Positions 7,908 to 16,290 of a DNA stretch of 64,000 nucleotides are shown here, piece after piece; position 1 is the stretch's first letter, and each line of letters opens with the position of its first letter. Source of the DNA: Planctomycetota bacterium (GTDB lineage: Bacteria > Planctomycetota > Phycisphaerae > UBA1845). The stretch covers positions 1-64,000 of the forward strand of contig JAKQDH010000143.1 of NCBI GenBank assembly GCA_029558835.1, written 5' to 3'. Position numbers and translations under genes: made by a program. The notes under the pieces were generated by a model. That model was not told where the DNA came from. It made no database searches and saw only the letters and a list, made by a program, of their open reading frames with translations.

Positions 7908-9182
7908 ATGAGATGGACGCAACGCATCGTTAACGCTGTGCGGGGTGCGCGGGCGGAGCGGCCGCGTCCGGGGCGGCTGATCCTGCCCCGGTCGGCGGAC
8001 ACGCAGCGGGACTACCCCACGGCCGGCCTGACCCCGACGCGTCTGCTGGCCATTCTGCGGGAGATGGACGACGGGGCGCCGGCGTCGGCCATGCACTTGT
8101 TCGAAGACATGGAGGAGAAGGACGCGCACCTGTTCGCGGTGGCGAACACGCGGCGCTTGGCGCTCACGGGCCTTGCGTGGCAAGTGGTCAGTGCGGCCGA
8201 GACGCGCACCGACGTTGATCGCGGCCGGGCCGAGGAGGCGGCTGCCTACTGTCGCAGCGTGCTCGCGGGTCTGGATATGTTTGAGGAGTTCGCGCAGCAC
8301 CTGGCGCTCGCCCTCGGCCGCAACATCGCGGTGGGCGAGATTGTGTGGGATGCGGTCGGCGGGCGGTTGCAGCCGGTCGATCTGGTGCCGGTCGATTTCG
8401 CGCGGCTCGTCTTTGACGATCTGGACGGGCCACGCATCCTCACGGAGGACGAGCCGCGCGAAGGCATCGCGCTGTTGCCCAACAAGTTCGTCGTACATAC
8501 TCCACACAGTGTCTCGGGTCATCCGCAGCGCGGGGGATTGCTCCGCGTGACGGCCCTGATGTTCCTGGCGAAGAACCTGACGCTGAAGGACTGGCTGGTG
8601 TTCAGCGAGATCTTCGGGATGCCGGTGCGCGTCGCCCGTTATGAGCCCGGCGCCACGGCCGAGGAAAAGCAGGAGATGCTGCGCATGCTGGAGACCCTCG
8701 GCATGCACGCGGCCGGCATCTTCAGCAAGGCGATCGAGCTGCAGTTTCTCCAAGGCGGCTCGTACGGCAGCGGCCCGCCTTACGAGCATCTGGTGGAGTT
8801 CCTCAACCGCGAGATCAGCAAGGCATGGCTCGGGCAAACTCTTACTACGGATACTTCCGGTCAGCGGGCGGCGCTCGCCAGTACGCAGATCCACGAGATG
8901 GTGCGTAAGGACGTGCTGGCCGACGACATCCGCAAGGAGGGCCGCACGCTGCGCCGCGACCTGCTCGGGCCGCTGACGCGCATGCAGTTCGGACCGGATG
9001 CGCCGGTGCCGTACTTCACGCGGCAGCCCGGGCAGTTCCGCAGCGTCGATGAGCGCATCAGGGTGCTGGCGGCCGCGGTCAATCAACTCGGTTTGCGCAT
9101 TCCGCAGCGCTGGGTGCATGAGACGCTGGGTCTGCCGCAGGCTTCGGCGGAGGAGCCCGCCCTGCCCGGGGCGACGCGTTGA
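7908..9182 (+). CDS. Phage portal protein, DUF935 / Mu gp29 type
   Basis: 424 residues from the ATG at 7908, with GAAGGAG 8 nt upstream; the longer open frame runs back through the repeat and is not coding. The N-terminal half has the DUF935 pattern: LTPTRLLAILREMDDG, LFEDMEEKDAHLFAV, then TRRLALTGLAWQV. It continues with IAVGEIVWD, a lysine-bearing KNLTLKDWLVFSEIFGMP segment and GQTLTTDTSG. Portals form the dodecameric DNA channel at the prohead vertex. Its place between terminase and the I-type protease is as in Mu-like phages. No frameshift is visible. Confidence 0.9.
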   Translation: MRWTQRIVNAVRGARAERPRPGRLILPRSADTQRDYPTAGLTPTRLLAILREMDDGAPASAMHLFEDMEEKDAHLFAVANTRRLALTGLAWQVVSAAETRTDVDRGRAEEAAAYCRSVLAGLDMFEEFAQHLALALGRNIAVGEIVWDAVGGRLQPVDLVPVDFARLVFDDLDGPRILTEDEPREGIALLPNKFVVHTPHSVSGHPQRGGLLRVTALMFLAKNLTLKDWLVFSEIFGMPVRVARYEPGATAEEKQEMLRMLETLGMHAAGIFSKAIELQFLQGGSYGSGPPYEHLVEFLNREISKAWLGQTLTTDTSGQRAALASTQIHEMVRKDVLADDIRKEGRTLRRDLLGPLTRMQFGPDAPVPYFTRQPGQFRSVDERIRVLAAAVNQLGLRIPQRWVHETLGLPQASAEEPALPGATR

Positions 9183-9269
9183 TCGCCGGCGGGCGGCGCT
9201 CCAGCGCGCGCCAAGCGCGTTCTTCTGATGAGATGACCAGGAACCGGTTTCCGTCGCAAGGAAGATACT

Positions 9270-10256
9270 ATGAGCAACAACCTGACGCACGAGCATGCGG
9301 AGCAAGGCCCGCAGGTTGCGACCCGTGGGCCTGAGGACGCGAATGAACGGCTCTCCCTGCGGTCTGCGACGTTCGGCGGGGGGGAGGTTCCCCAGCGGGT
9401 GCTGCTGACGCCGTGGGGGGAGGTGGAGAGCAGCAGCGGTCCGTTCATCGTGGACGAGGAGGCGGCGAAGCTGGCGGTTGAGGCCTTCCGGGCGCACGCC
9501 ACCGACTTGCCCGTCGATTACGAGCATCACACGCTCGGCGGAGCGTACGCCGCGCCGGACGGACAGGCGGTGGCGGCCGGGTGGGTCAAGGAACTGACGG
9601 CCGAGCCGGGTGTCGGGCTGGTGGCACTGATCGACTGGACGGAGCCGGCCCGGCGGCAGCTTGCCGCGCGGCAGTATCGTTACCTGTCGCCCGTCGCCCT
9701 CATCCGCCGGCGGGACCGCAAGCTGGTGGCGATTCACTCGGCCGCGCTGACCAACAAGCCAGCCATTGTCGGCATGCCGGCCATCGTCAACCGGGCGACC
9801 GACATGCCGGGTGTCATGGAGGTGGCACTTACTGCCCTGCGGGCGGAGTTGAAGCTCGCGGACGATGCCGACGCGGAGGCAGTGCTGGCGGCGGCGCGGG
9901 AGCGCCTGGCCGGCCTGCGGGAGGAACTGACCGCCCAGCAGGTCGAGGGGCGTCTGGCGGAGGCGGTGCGTGGCGGCAAGCTGGCCGAGGCGCAGCGCGA
10001 CTGGGCCAGGACGCTGCTGCGGCGTGACGAGGCGTTGTTTGAGGAATGGCTGCGGACGGCGCCGGCGGTCGTGGCCTGCGGGGCGACGCGGCCGCCGCGC
10101 GGGGCGGACGGCGCGGACCGGCAGGCGACGCGGGCCGCGCGCGCCCGTGCGGAGTTCGCGCTGCATCCGCTGCTGGCGGAGTTGACCAGCGAGGAGGCAT
10201 ACGTGGCCGACAGCCTGCGCCGGCATGACGACACCCGGACTGCCGCGCGTTCGTAG
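9270..10256 (+). CDS. Mu-like phage I protein (head maturation protease/scaffold)
   Basis: 328 residues from the ATG at 9270, with AAGGAAG upstream. Residues about 40-170 match Mu I-type proteases: a small N-terminal strand (LTPWGEVES), DLPVDYEHHT with the His pair, AAGWVKELT, a Tyr-rich RQYRYLSPVA, and HSAALTNKPAI. The remainder is Ala/Arg/Glu-rich and helical, as expected of a fused scaffold. In Mu, gpI processes head proteins during assembly inside the prohead. Position before the capsid genes agrees. Confidence 0.85.
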   Translation: MSNNLTHEHAEQGPQVATRGPEDANERLSLRSATFGGGEVPQRVLLTPWGEVESSSGPFIVDEEAAKLAVEAFRAHATDLPVDYEHHTLGGAYAAPDGQAVAAGWVKELTAEPGVGLVALIDWTEPARRQLAARQYRYLSPVALIRRRDRKLVAIHSAALTNKPAIVGMPAIVNRATDMPGVMEVALTALRAELKLADDADAEAVLAAARERLAGLREELTAQQVEGRLAEAVRGGKLAEAQRDWARTLLRRDEALFEEWLRTAPAVVACGATRPPRGADGADRQATRAARARAEFALHPLLAELTSEEAYVADSLRRHDDTRTAARS

Positions 10257-10319
10257 ATACTCACAGTAGCGAAGCTGCCGTTTGACGTTGCACAGGACCA
10301 CGCCAATGGGAAACCCGGA

Positions 10320-10419
10320 GGGTGGCATGCCCAAGCTGAAGGCGCCGGCATGCGGTGCCGGGAGTGGCCGGCTCGCCCTGGCGCAGAGCATGGCGGCGCT
10401 GCGCCTGGCCGTGCCACCC
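10320..10419. repeat. Palindromic repeat, copy B (protease-decoration junction)
   Basis: Reverse-complement orientation of copy A: GGTGGCATGCCCAAGC at the left, then GGCGCCGGCATG, then AGCATGGCGGCGCTGCGC and GCCGTGCCACCC at the right end. Confidence 0.8.
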
Positions 10420-10475
10420 GCATCCGTTCGTCGGTTTCGCCGTTGCCGGGAACTACTTGACACGGAGATGCACTG

Positions 10476-11240
10476 ATGACTCTTACTGCCAACCGCGAAG
10501 TGGATCACTACATTGACCAGGAGCTGCGGAGTTTCCCGGTTGCCACGGGCCGGCACCTCCGCAAGGGAGCGCTGGTCGGCGTGCCGGCCGGTGGGTACGT
10601 CGGCCCGTTGCTGGCGGGCGACAGCTTCGCCGGCATCGCCTATGAAGAGGCTGACAACACCGCGGGTGCCGACGGCGCCCTGTCGGTGCGGGTATACACA
10701 GTGGGGGATTTCGGCCTGCCGCTGGCCGCGGCCACGCCGGCGGACGTGGGTCGGCCGGTGTTCGCCACGGCCGACGATACGCTGACCTTCCAGGGTTTCG
10801 AGAACTCCTACGTTGGCGTTGTGCAGGACGTGCCGGCCGCCGGCGAGATCATTCTGCGCATCGACCCGCTGCGCCGAATGGTCAAGACGGTCACGCACGC
10901 CGTGGAGGACCTCGCGGCGGGTGCGGACATCGCCGCCCGGGCGATCCATCATTTCAGCCAGGAGGGCTGGCTGGTGGCGGCCCGGGTGGTGAACCAGGCG
11001 ACGGCGGCCACCGGCATCGACGCCGGCAACACGTGCATCGTGGCGCTGGTGCTGGACGGTGACATGGTGGCCACCGTGACCTTCAATGGGGTCACGGCCT
11101 TTCCGAACGCCAACACGGAACGGACGCTGGGTACGATCAGTCCCGCGCGGGCGGCGGCCGGCGCTGTCCTCAAGCTGGCGGTGACCAACGGGACGACCGC
11201 CAACCCTGGTCCGTTCCTGCTTGAAGTGGACTACGTGTAG
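10476..11240 (+). CDS. Phage head decoration-like protein
   Basis: 254 residues from the ATG at 10476. The first 130 or so residues resemble capsid cement/decoration proteins (DUF2190-like): a small beta-rich chain with GDSFAGIAYEEADN, PADVGRPVFATADDT and a DVPAAGEIILRID end. The C-terminal 110 residues are another beta-rich part (LVLDGDMVATVTFNGV, LEVDYV at the end) that I cannot assign; it could be a head fibre or decoration extension. The identification relies partly on position, directly before the major capsid gene. Confidence 0.65.
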   Translation: MTLTANREVDHYIDQELRSFPVATGRHLRKGALVGVPAGGYVGPLLAGDSFAGIAYEEADNTAGADGALSVRVYTVGDFGLPLAAATPADVGRPVFATADDTLTFQGFENSYVGVVQDVPAAGEIILRIDPLRRMVKTVTHAVEDLAAGADIAARAIHHFSQEGWLVAARVVNQATAATGIDAGNTCIVALVLDGDMVATVTFNGVTAFPNANTERTLGTISPARAAAGAVLKLAVTNGTTANPGPFLLEVDYV

Positions 11241-11333
11241 GGCGGTCGCCGCGTTGCGGCCGCGGACGGTGGAGGCAGTTGCTTTTCGGGCGCCGGCGGC
11301 TTCGGTCACCCGCCCGCAGTGGAGATTCCGATT

Positions 11334-12257
11334 ATGGCCATTATCAACACCGGGCTGCTGAGCAAGGGCCTGCGCAGCGAGTTCTTCGCCCGTTTCGAGG
11401 CCGCGCCGACGTACTACCAGGACCTGACGACGCGGATCGCGTCCAACTCCGACCTGGAGACGTATCGCTGGCTGGGCTCCGTGCCGCGCATGCGGGAATG
11501 GGGCACCGGGCGCGTCGCCGAGGGGCTGCGCACCGAGTCGTATTCGGTGGAGAACCTCAAGTATGAGGCCACGTTGGAGGTTGACCGCGACGAGATCGCC
11601 GACGACAAGACGGGGCAGATCCGGGTGCGCGTGGCGGAGCTGGCTGCCCGGGCCGCCACGCACAAGGACTATCTGCTTGCCCAACTGCTCATGAACGGCG
11701 CCACCGACGGTTTCAACAGTTACGACGGCGTGAGCTTCTTTAACGCGAGTCACGTCTCCGGTGCGTCCGGTGTACAGAGCAACCTGCTGACGCTGGACGT
11801 GCAGGACGAGGACGGCCCGTCGGCGGAGGAGTTCAAGGCTGCCCTCAAGCTGGCGATTGCCGCGCTGCTCGCCTGCAAGGACGACCGGGGCGAGCCGATG
11901 GCGATGACTGCCAGCGGCCTGGTGTGCGTGGTGCCCACCACTATGTATTTGACGGCCCTGGAGGCCGTCAACGCCAGCATCCTCAACAACACGTCCAACG
12001 TGCTGCAGGGCGTGGCACGCGTGATCGCGTTCCCCTGGTTCACGGAACTTACCCGCTGGTACCTGCTGAAGACCGACGGCGTCATCCGACCGTTCATTTT
12101 CCAGGACCGCGAGCCGGTCGAGTTCACGGCGCTCACGGAGGAGAGCGACGAAGGCTTCCGGCGCGAGAAGTTCCTGTACGGCGTGCGGGCCCGCTACCGC
12201 GTTACCTACGGGTACTGGCAGTACGCCGTCCAGATGAGTTTCAACGAGGCGACGTAG
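11334..12257 (+). CDS. Mu gpT-like major capsid protein
   Basis: 307 residues from the ATG at 11334 (GGAG 9-10 nt upstream; an in-frame ATG at 11319 would overlap that site). Family features are the N-terminal LLSKGLRSEFFARFEAAP, TYRWLGSVPRMREW, SYSVENLKYEATLEVDRDEIADD, and a late ALEAVNASILNNTSNV, in the order found in Mu gpT. This is the HK97-fold shell protein. It is complete and has no internal stop. Confidence 0.88.
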   Translation: MAIINTGLLSKGLRSEFFARFEAAPTYYQDLTTRIASNSDLETYRWLGSVPRMREWGTGRVAEGLRTESYSVENLKYEATLEVDRDEIADDKTGQIRVRVAELAARAATHKDYLLAQLLMNGATDGFNSYDGVSFFNASHVSGASGVQSNLLTLDVQDEDGPSAEEFKAALKLAIAALLACKDDRGEPMAMTASGLVCVVPTTMYLTALEAVNASILNNTSNVLQGVARVIAFPWFTELTRWYLLKTDGVIRPFIFQDREPVEFTALTEESDEGFRREKFLYGVRARYRVTYGYWQYAVQMSFNEAT

Positions 12258-12291
12258 GCGCGGGCAAGACCGGGGCTTGACTTTGCCGTCC

Positions 12292-12323
12292 GCATGGCGG
12301 CGCTGCGCTTGGCCATGCCACCC
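12292..12323. repeat. Palindromic repeat, half copy C (capsid-gp36 junction)
   Basis: Only the right half of the copy B arrangement is present: GCATGGCGGCGCTGCGC followed by TTGGCCATGCCACCC. It ends 15 bp before the next start codon. Confidence 0.7.
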
Positions 12324-12338
12324 ATCGGGAGTACAGAG

Positions 12339-12782
12339 ATGGCATACTTGACCAACCTGGATATTGAACAGCGTCTTGGTCACGCGGCCTGCGTGCAGCT
12401 TGCCGACGATGATGGCGATGGGCAGCCCGACGCGGGCGTGGTCGATGAAGCGCGGCTCGGCGCGGAGGGTGAATTGAACAGTTACCTCGCACGGCGCTAC
12501 GAGGTGCCGATTGATCTCGGTCGTCATCCGGACGTGGGCGACTTGCTCAAGACCGTGGCCTTGGATCTGGCGGAATACCGGCTGCGCCTGCGGCGGCCGC
12601 CGATGCCGGACGATGCCGCGGCCCGGCGCCAGAGGACGACGGCATGGCTGGAACGGGTGGCCGACGGGCGGGTGAGCCTGCCGGCGAGCATTCCGATCGC
12701 CGCGAGTTCGTCACGCGGGACCGTAGCCACTGTCACCGGCGCGACGCGTCGTCTGTCTGATAAGGAACTGGAGAGCTTCTAG
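12339..12782 (+). CDS. Mu gp36-like protein (DUF1320), head completion
   Basis: 147 residues from the ATG at 12339 (GGGAG upstream). DUF1320 features are an N-terminal YLTNLDIEQRLG, an acidic DDDGDGQPD stretch, ARLGAEGELNSYLARRYEVP, and a second helical part with VALDLAEYRLRLRR. The family works as a head-completion or neck protein in Mu-like phages. Upstream in-frame residues are encoded by the palindromic repeat and are not counted. Confidence 0.8.
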   Translation: MAYLTNLDIEQRLGHAACVQLADDDGDGQPDAGVVDEARLGAEGELNSYLARRYEVPIDLGRHPDVGDLLKTVALDLAEYRLRLRRPPMPDDAAARRQRTTAWLERVADGRVSLPASIPIAASSSRGTVATVTGATRRLSDKELESF

Positions 12783-12813
12783 GTCGGCGGGACGCTTGGG
12801 CGCCGGCGTGCGG

Positions 12814-12980
12814 GGTGGCATGGCCAAACGCAGCGCCCCCATGCGTGTCCGAGAACGCAAGCCCGTTCTTACGCCGAAGCATGCCGGCGCCTGTGGCTTG
12901 GGCATGCCACCCAGGCTGGGCAGCGCTTCGGCTTGGGCATGCCACCGAGGCTGGGCAGCGCTTTGGGCTCGGGCGGGCCA
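12814..12980. repeat. Palindromic repeat, copy D with two extra tandem right ends
   Basis: 12814-12912 is a full copy (GGTGGCATGGCCAAACGCAG ... GCTTGGGCATGCCACC). Two further partial units follow in tandem at about 12912-12946 and 12947-12980, each starting with AGGCTGGGCAGCGCTT. This suggests local amplification. Confidence 0.75.
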
Positions 12981-13055
12981 CGTGGTCGGTGTCCGCAGCA
13001 CCGAGGGCATGGAGTGACGCCGTTCACGAGTGGCCATCGAGCAGGGGAGCAGAGA

Positions 13056-13538
13056 ATGCCGACACCGGATCGCAGCACAATCAAGACGGCCGTGGAGGCG
13101 CTGCTGGCGTTGTTGCGTGAGCACCTCGTGGCGGTGCCGCCGACGGCCGCGGCCCCGTTTCGAGGCGTGGCCGAGGGTCCCGCCAAGGGCACCGAGTACC
13201 CGCGACCCTTCCTGGCCGTCCGTCTTACGCGGGCACGCCCGATCGGCGTAACGAACGACGACAAGCTCTTCGAGGTGAGTGCGGGCCTGCAGGTGATCGT
13301 GGACCTGCTCGGCAACGGCGCGCACGGCGGGCTGCTCGACCCGGTGGCGGCCGTCGAGGATTACCTGGATGCGCTGCGCGACACGGGCGTGACCGACGGA
13401 GTGGACGGATTCGATGAACGGGCCTGGGCTTTCTCGTATCCGCTGACCACGGCCGGGGCGCGCGTGGCGATTGCCGAGGCGAGCTTCGCCTTCGTGGTCA
13501 AGGTACAGCGTGAGCACCACCGGGTGCCCGCTTCATAG
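13056..13538 (+). CDS. Phage neck/tail-terminator-like protein (tentative)
   Basis: 160 residues from the ATG at 13056, preceded by a purine-rich GGGGAGCAGAGA. It has an N-terminal helix (STIKTAVEALLALLREHL), then beta-rich segments with FLAVRLTRARPI, FEVSAGLQVIVDLLG, AVEDYLDALRDTG and FAFVVKVQ at the end, a layout like tail-terminator or gp37-type proteins. The family is not certain; position after gp36 supports a head-tail joining role. Confidence 0.55.
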   Translation: MPTPDRSTIKTAVEALLALLREHLVAVPPTAAAPFRGVAEGPAKGTEYPRPFLAVRLTRARPIGVTNDDKLFEVSAGLQVIVDLLGNGAHGGLLDPVAAVEDYLDALRDTGVTDGVDGFDERAWAFSYPLTTAGARVAIAEASFAFVVKVQREHHRVPAS

Positions 13539-13617
13539 AGCCGCTGATACAAGTCTCGTGCTTGTCGGGCGGGGATTGGGGGATGTTCAGGCGGCCGCGG
13601 CATCCCCCCTCACCCTG

Positions 13618-13640
13618 CCCTCTCCCCCGAGGGGAGAGGG
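13618..13640. repeat. Perfect 10-bp palindrome CCCTCTCCCC-CGA-GGGGAGAGGG
   Basis: 13618-13627 pairs with 13631-13640 around a 3-nt loop. This sequence type is a familiar intergenic repeat in many GC-rich genomes. It lies between two phage-type genes. Confidence 0.7.
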
Positions 13641-13671
13641 GTTCCGTTTGGTACTCACAGGATGACCAGCG

Positions 13672-14124
13672 ATGATCTGGATACTGGCGACGCGTGGCGC
13701 TGCGACGAAGTTGCGCAGCAGTCCGTACACGGAGACCCCGATCGAAGGGGTCCACAGCGTGGTGTACCGGCCGGGGATCGCCCCGATCGCGGTGACGGTG
13801 GGCGAGTTCGACCCGGAGCCGACCGGCTTGTACGAGCGCGGGGTGAGCCGGATTTCGGGGTGCGTGTTCTCGTATCATGGGCTGGTGGCGGAGACGCTGC
13901 TGGACATTCGAGCGGAGATCGACCTGATCATTCGCTACCGTGCCAGTGGGCAGCGGCGCCAACGCCGGCTGGTGAACGTGCTGTTCATCGGCGATGCGGC
14001 CGTGAGCGTGCCGGCGCTCAACAGCGGCGTGTCGAAGCTCATCGGCGTGCCGTTTCGCGTGCAATTCCCGGTGGGCGACACGTTTGCGCAGCACGTCATC
14101 GACGAGGAAGACGCCGGGGAATGA
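13672..14124 (+). CDS. Hypothetical protein at end of phage-like cassette
   Basis: 150 residues from the ATG at 13672. Beta-rich, with no signal peptide or membrane segment. Segments such as VHSVVYRPGIAPIAVTVGEFD and the C-terminal GVPFRVQFPVGDTF look structural. I do not recognise a family. It follows the neck-type gene in the same direction and is the last gene of the block, so it may be a head-tail joining or tail protein. Phage origin is inferred from position only. Confidence 0.55.
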   Translation: MIWILATRGAATKLRSSPYTETPIEGVHSVVYRPGIAPIAVTVGEFDPEPTGLYERGVSRISGCVFSYHGLVAETLLDIRAEIDLIIRYRASGQRRQRRLVNVLFIGDAAVSVPALNSGVSKLIGVPFRVQFPVGDTFAQHVIDEEDAGE

Positions 14125-14240
14125 CGAAGGTGGAAGGCAAGAAGTGGAAGGCAAGAGGCAAGAGGGGGGCGTAGGGCGGGCTCTGCCCGCCGGAGAATGG
14201 CGAAGTGCGAATAGCGAATGAAGCGCGGCCGCGGGGAACC

Positions 14241-14331
14241 GAGCCCGAGCGGGAGCGAGTGGGCAGGCCACGCCGTGCACCCCCGGAGGGGGTGCACGGC
14301 GTTGCTCGCGTCGTCAGTTCCGCTCGGGCTC
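14241..14331. repeat. Composite palindrome (nested inverted repeats)
   Basis: Outer arms GAGCCCGAGCGG (14241-14252) and CCGCTCGGGCTC (14320-14331) are exactly complementary. Inside lies a perfect 14-bp hairpin, 14271-14284 with 14288-14301, loop GGA. A diverged relative of the outer arms is at 47905-47969. Confidence 0.8.
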
Positions 14332-14492
14332 GGAATGCCCGCTCGCCTCCGCACGGCCTCGGAATGCCCGCTTGCTTGCGCGAGGGCTCGGGGGCTCGTG
14401 TGTCCTCCGACACATGTCCGTCGCTGCCTCTCAGGTTGGGTTTTCCGGTGCGCGACGTACGGGCTCAGCGCAAACACCGGCTGCCGCCTAGG

Positions 14493-14520
14493 TTGCATTC
14501 AACCCGACAGCCTCTAAGAT
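14493..14520 (+). promoter_or_regulatory. Possible sigma-70-type promoter for VKOR-DsbA gene
   Basis: TTGCAT (14493-14498), 16-bp spacer, TAAGAT (14515-14520), about 50 bp before the start codon. Both boxes are imperfect. Confidence 0.3.
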
Positions 14521-14571
14521 GCCGGCGCAGGCGCGGTTCCTGCCTCGGACAAGCGACGCGGAGAGCCAGAC

Positions 14572-16290
14572 GTGAGTGATAGCCCGAATACACAGGTACC
14601 TCCTGTCGGGGAGGGCCCGTTCCCTTCCGAGACTGCCGCTCCCCACCCGGGAGGACACAAGTGTGGATGCGCCTCGGCGTTCAAGTGTGCGGTCCAGGTG
14701 GTGGCCGTCGTGCTTGCTCTGGCGGCCGCCTACATCAGCTACCTGCTGTTGCTGGAGCACGTGACCGGCTCCGCGGGGCCGAGCTGGTTCGAGGCGGTGT
14801 GCCAGGCCGACGCCGGCACCACCACGCCCGCCAACAGCGCGGACGCCGCCGGCGCCACGAGCAAGTCCGGCGAGATGAGTACCAACGAGGCGTCGAACGC
14901 TGCCGGCCCCGCCAGCCCCACGGAGGGTGCAGGCGCGCCTGGTACATCCACCCCCACGCGTGGCGCGGGAGAGCCGCAAGCCTACACGCGCGACTGTGAT
15001 ACGGTACTCAAGGGGGATTATGGTGTCTGGCCGCCCAGGAAGCCCGGCGATCCGGACAACGTGCGGCGGACGCCCGTGGCGTTCCTGGGACTGCTGTACT
15101 ACTCGTTCCTGGCCGTCTGGTTCGTGGGTGTGGGGAGTCCGTCGCGCGACCGGCTGTGGGTGCACTTCTTCCCGCTGGGCATGGTGACGACGGGTCTGGC
15201 CGGCTCGGCCTTCTTCACCTGGATCATGTTCACGCGGGAGGAGGCCTGGTGCCCGTGGTGCCTGGTGACGCACGGGCTGAACCTGGCCCTGGCGGTGTGT
15301 CTGCTGCTTGCCTGGCCACCGCGGCCGCGCGGGGCGTCGCTCGTGTCAGTCGGCAGCCGCCCCTCGGCGCGACAGGCGTTGGCGGCGCTGGTGGCGATGG
15401 CGCTGGCGGCCTATGGCCACTTCGCTTTGCTGGGCGCGCTGCATCAACGTCGCCTGGTGCTGACGGCCGAGGCGAACGTCCAGCAACTGCAACAACTCGT
15501 GGACCGCCTCAAGGGGGATCGCACCCGGATGATGGCCCGCTGGCTGCGCGAGGAGAAGCGGACCATCACGCTGCGTGCGGACGACCCCGTGGCCCCCTTC
15601 CAGCACGGCGAGAAGACGTTGCAGGTGGTCGTCTTCAGCGACTTCCAGTGCCCCTTCTGCAAGCAGGTGGCGCAGTTCCTGGAGAAGGACGCGCAGCCGC
15701 TCTTCGACCGCCACATGCGTATCATCTTCAAGCACTACCCGCTGCATCCGCAGTGCAACGCGAACGTGAAGACGGCCGTGCATAAGATGTCCTGTTACAC
15801 GTCCGCCCTGGCCGAGGCGGCACGGCTGCAAGGCGGCAATGACGCCTTCTGGAAAGCGCATGACTACCTCTTCGAGCACCAGCGCGAGACGGAGAAGCTG
15901 TCCATCGACGCCTTCTCCCAGGCGCTCGGCCTGGATCCCGAGCGCGTCCGCGACGACATGAAGTCCGAGCAGGCCGCCCGTCGCATCTGGGAAGACGTCG
16001 GCGAGGGCCAGAAGTGCCAACTGCGGGCGACGCCGAGCGTGTTCATCAACGGTCGCTACGTGGAGAGCCTGATGGTGCGCGATGTCGAGTTCTGGGATGC
16101 CGTCGCCGATCAGTATTGGCGCACAATCGGCAAACCGCGCCCGGAGCACACCAAGCGAGCGGATCTCGCCGGGGCCGGCGCCGTCCCGCTGCCGGAGGAA
16201 GACGCCCCGCCGTCGACGGCGGAACCGGCAGAAACGTTGATCAACGGACCCGTCACTCCAGATAACCCAGGTCCGCCAGGCGGGCCTTGA
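14572..16290 (+). CDS. VKOR-DsbA fusion, membrane disulfide-forming enzyme
   Basis: 572 residues from the ATG at 14572. Residues about 38-290 form a vitamin K epoxide reductase domain: a first helix (AVQVVAVVLALAAAYISYLL), loop cysteines Cys77 and Cys142 (DCDTVLKGDYGVW), several more helices, and the redox motif CPWC (227-230). Residues about 340-530 form a DsbA-like thioredoxin domain with VVVFSDFQCPFCKQV (CPFC 360-363), the IIFKHYPLHP segment and a cis-Pro in ATPSVFINGR. VKOR reoxidises the DsbA part using quinone, so one chain makes disulfides outside the cytoplasm. Oddly, the two VKOR loop cysteines are 64 residues apart, against fewer than ten in typical bacterial VKORs; the insert is low-complexity Ala/Thr/Ser/Gly. 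The last 38 bp overlap the convergent next gene. Confidence 0.9.
   Translation: MSDSPNTQVPPVGEGPFPSETAAPHPGGHKCGCASAFKCAVQVVAVVLALAAAYISYLLLLEHVTGSAGPSWFEAVCQADAGTTTPANSADAAGATSKSGEMSTNEASNAAGPASPTEGAGAPGTSTPTRGAGEPQAYTRDCDTVLKGDYGVWPPRKPGDPDNVRRTPVAFLGLLYYSFLAVWFVGVGSPSRDRLWVHFFPLGMVTTGLAGSAFFTWIMFTREEAWCPWCLVTHGLNLALAVCLLLAWPPRPRGASLVSVGSRPSARQALAALVAMALAAYGHFALLGALHQRRLVLTAEANVQQLQQLVDRLKGDRTRMMARWLREEKRTITLRADDPVAPFQHGEKTLQVVVFSDFQCPFCKQVAQFLEKDAQPLFDRHMRIIFKHYPLHPQCNANVKTAVHKMSCYTSALAEAARLQGGNDAFWKAHDYLFEHQRETEKLSIDAFSQALGLDPERVRDDMKSEQAARRIWEDVGEGQKCQLRATPSVFINGRYVESLMVRDVEFWDAVADQYWRTIGKPRPEHTKRADLAGAGAVPLPEEDAPPSTAEPAETLINGPVTPDNPGPPGGP

Larger units (their letters stand above)
14125..14571. 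other. Repeat-rich gap ending the phage-like cassette
   Basis: 447 bp without a gene. It holds a large composite palindrome (14241-14331), further copies of its GGAATGCCCGCT motif to about 14380, and a possible promoter for the next gene at 14493-14520. Confidence 0.6.

Noticed and set aside
7713..12527. 1604-codon open frame on the minus strand opposite the phage head genes
   Set aside because: It runs through several phage genes with clear families on the plus strand and through intergenic repeats. Its predicted protein is His/Arg/Gly-rich without any domain. Long antisense frames are expected opposite GC-rich genes.
12814..12980. CRISPR array suspected from tandem GGGCATGCCACC units
   Set aside because: Only three unequal units with no spacers of constant length and no cas genes; it is a local amplification of the palindromic repeat.
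16253..16290. Overlap of VKOR-DsbA and phosphatase genes taken as an annotation error
   Set aside because: Both 3' ends are supported by continuous open frames and normal stop codons. A 38-bp convergent overlap is possible and both genes keep family-typical lengths.
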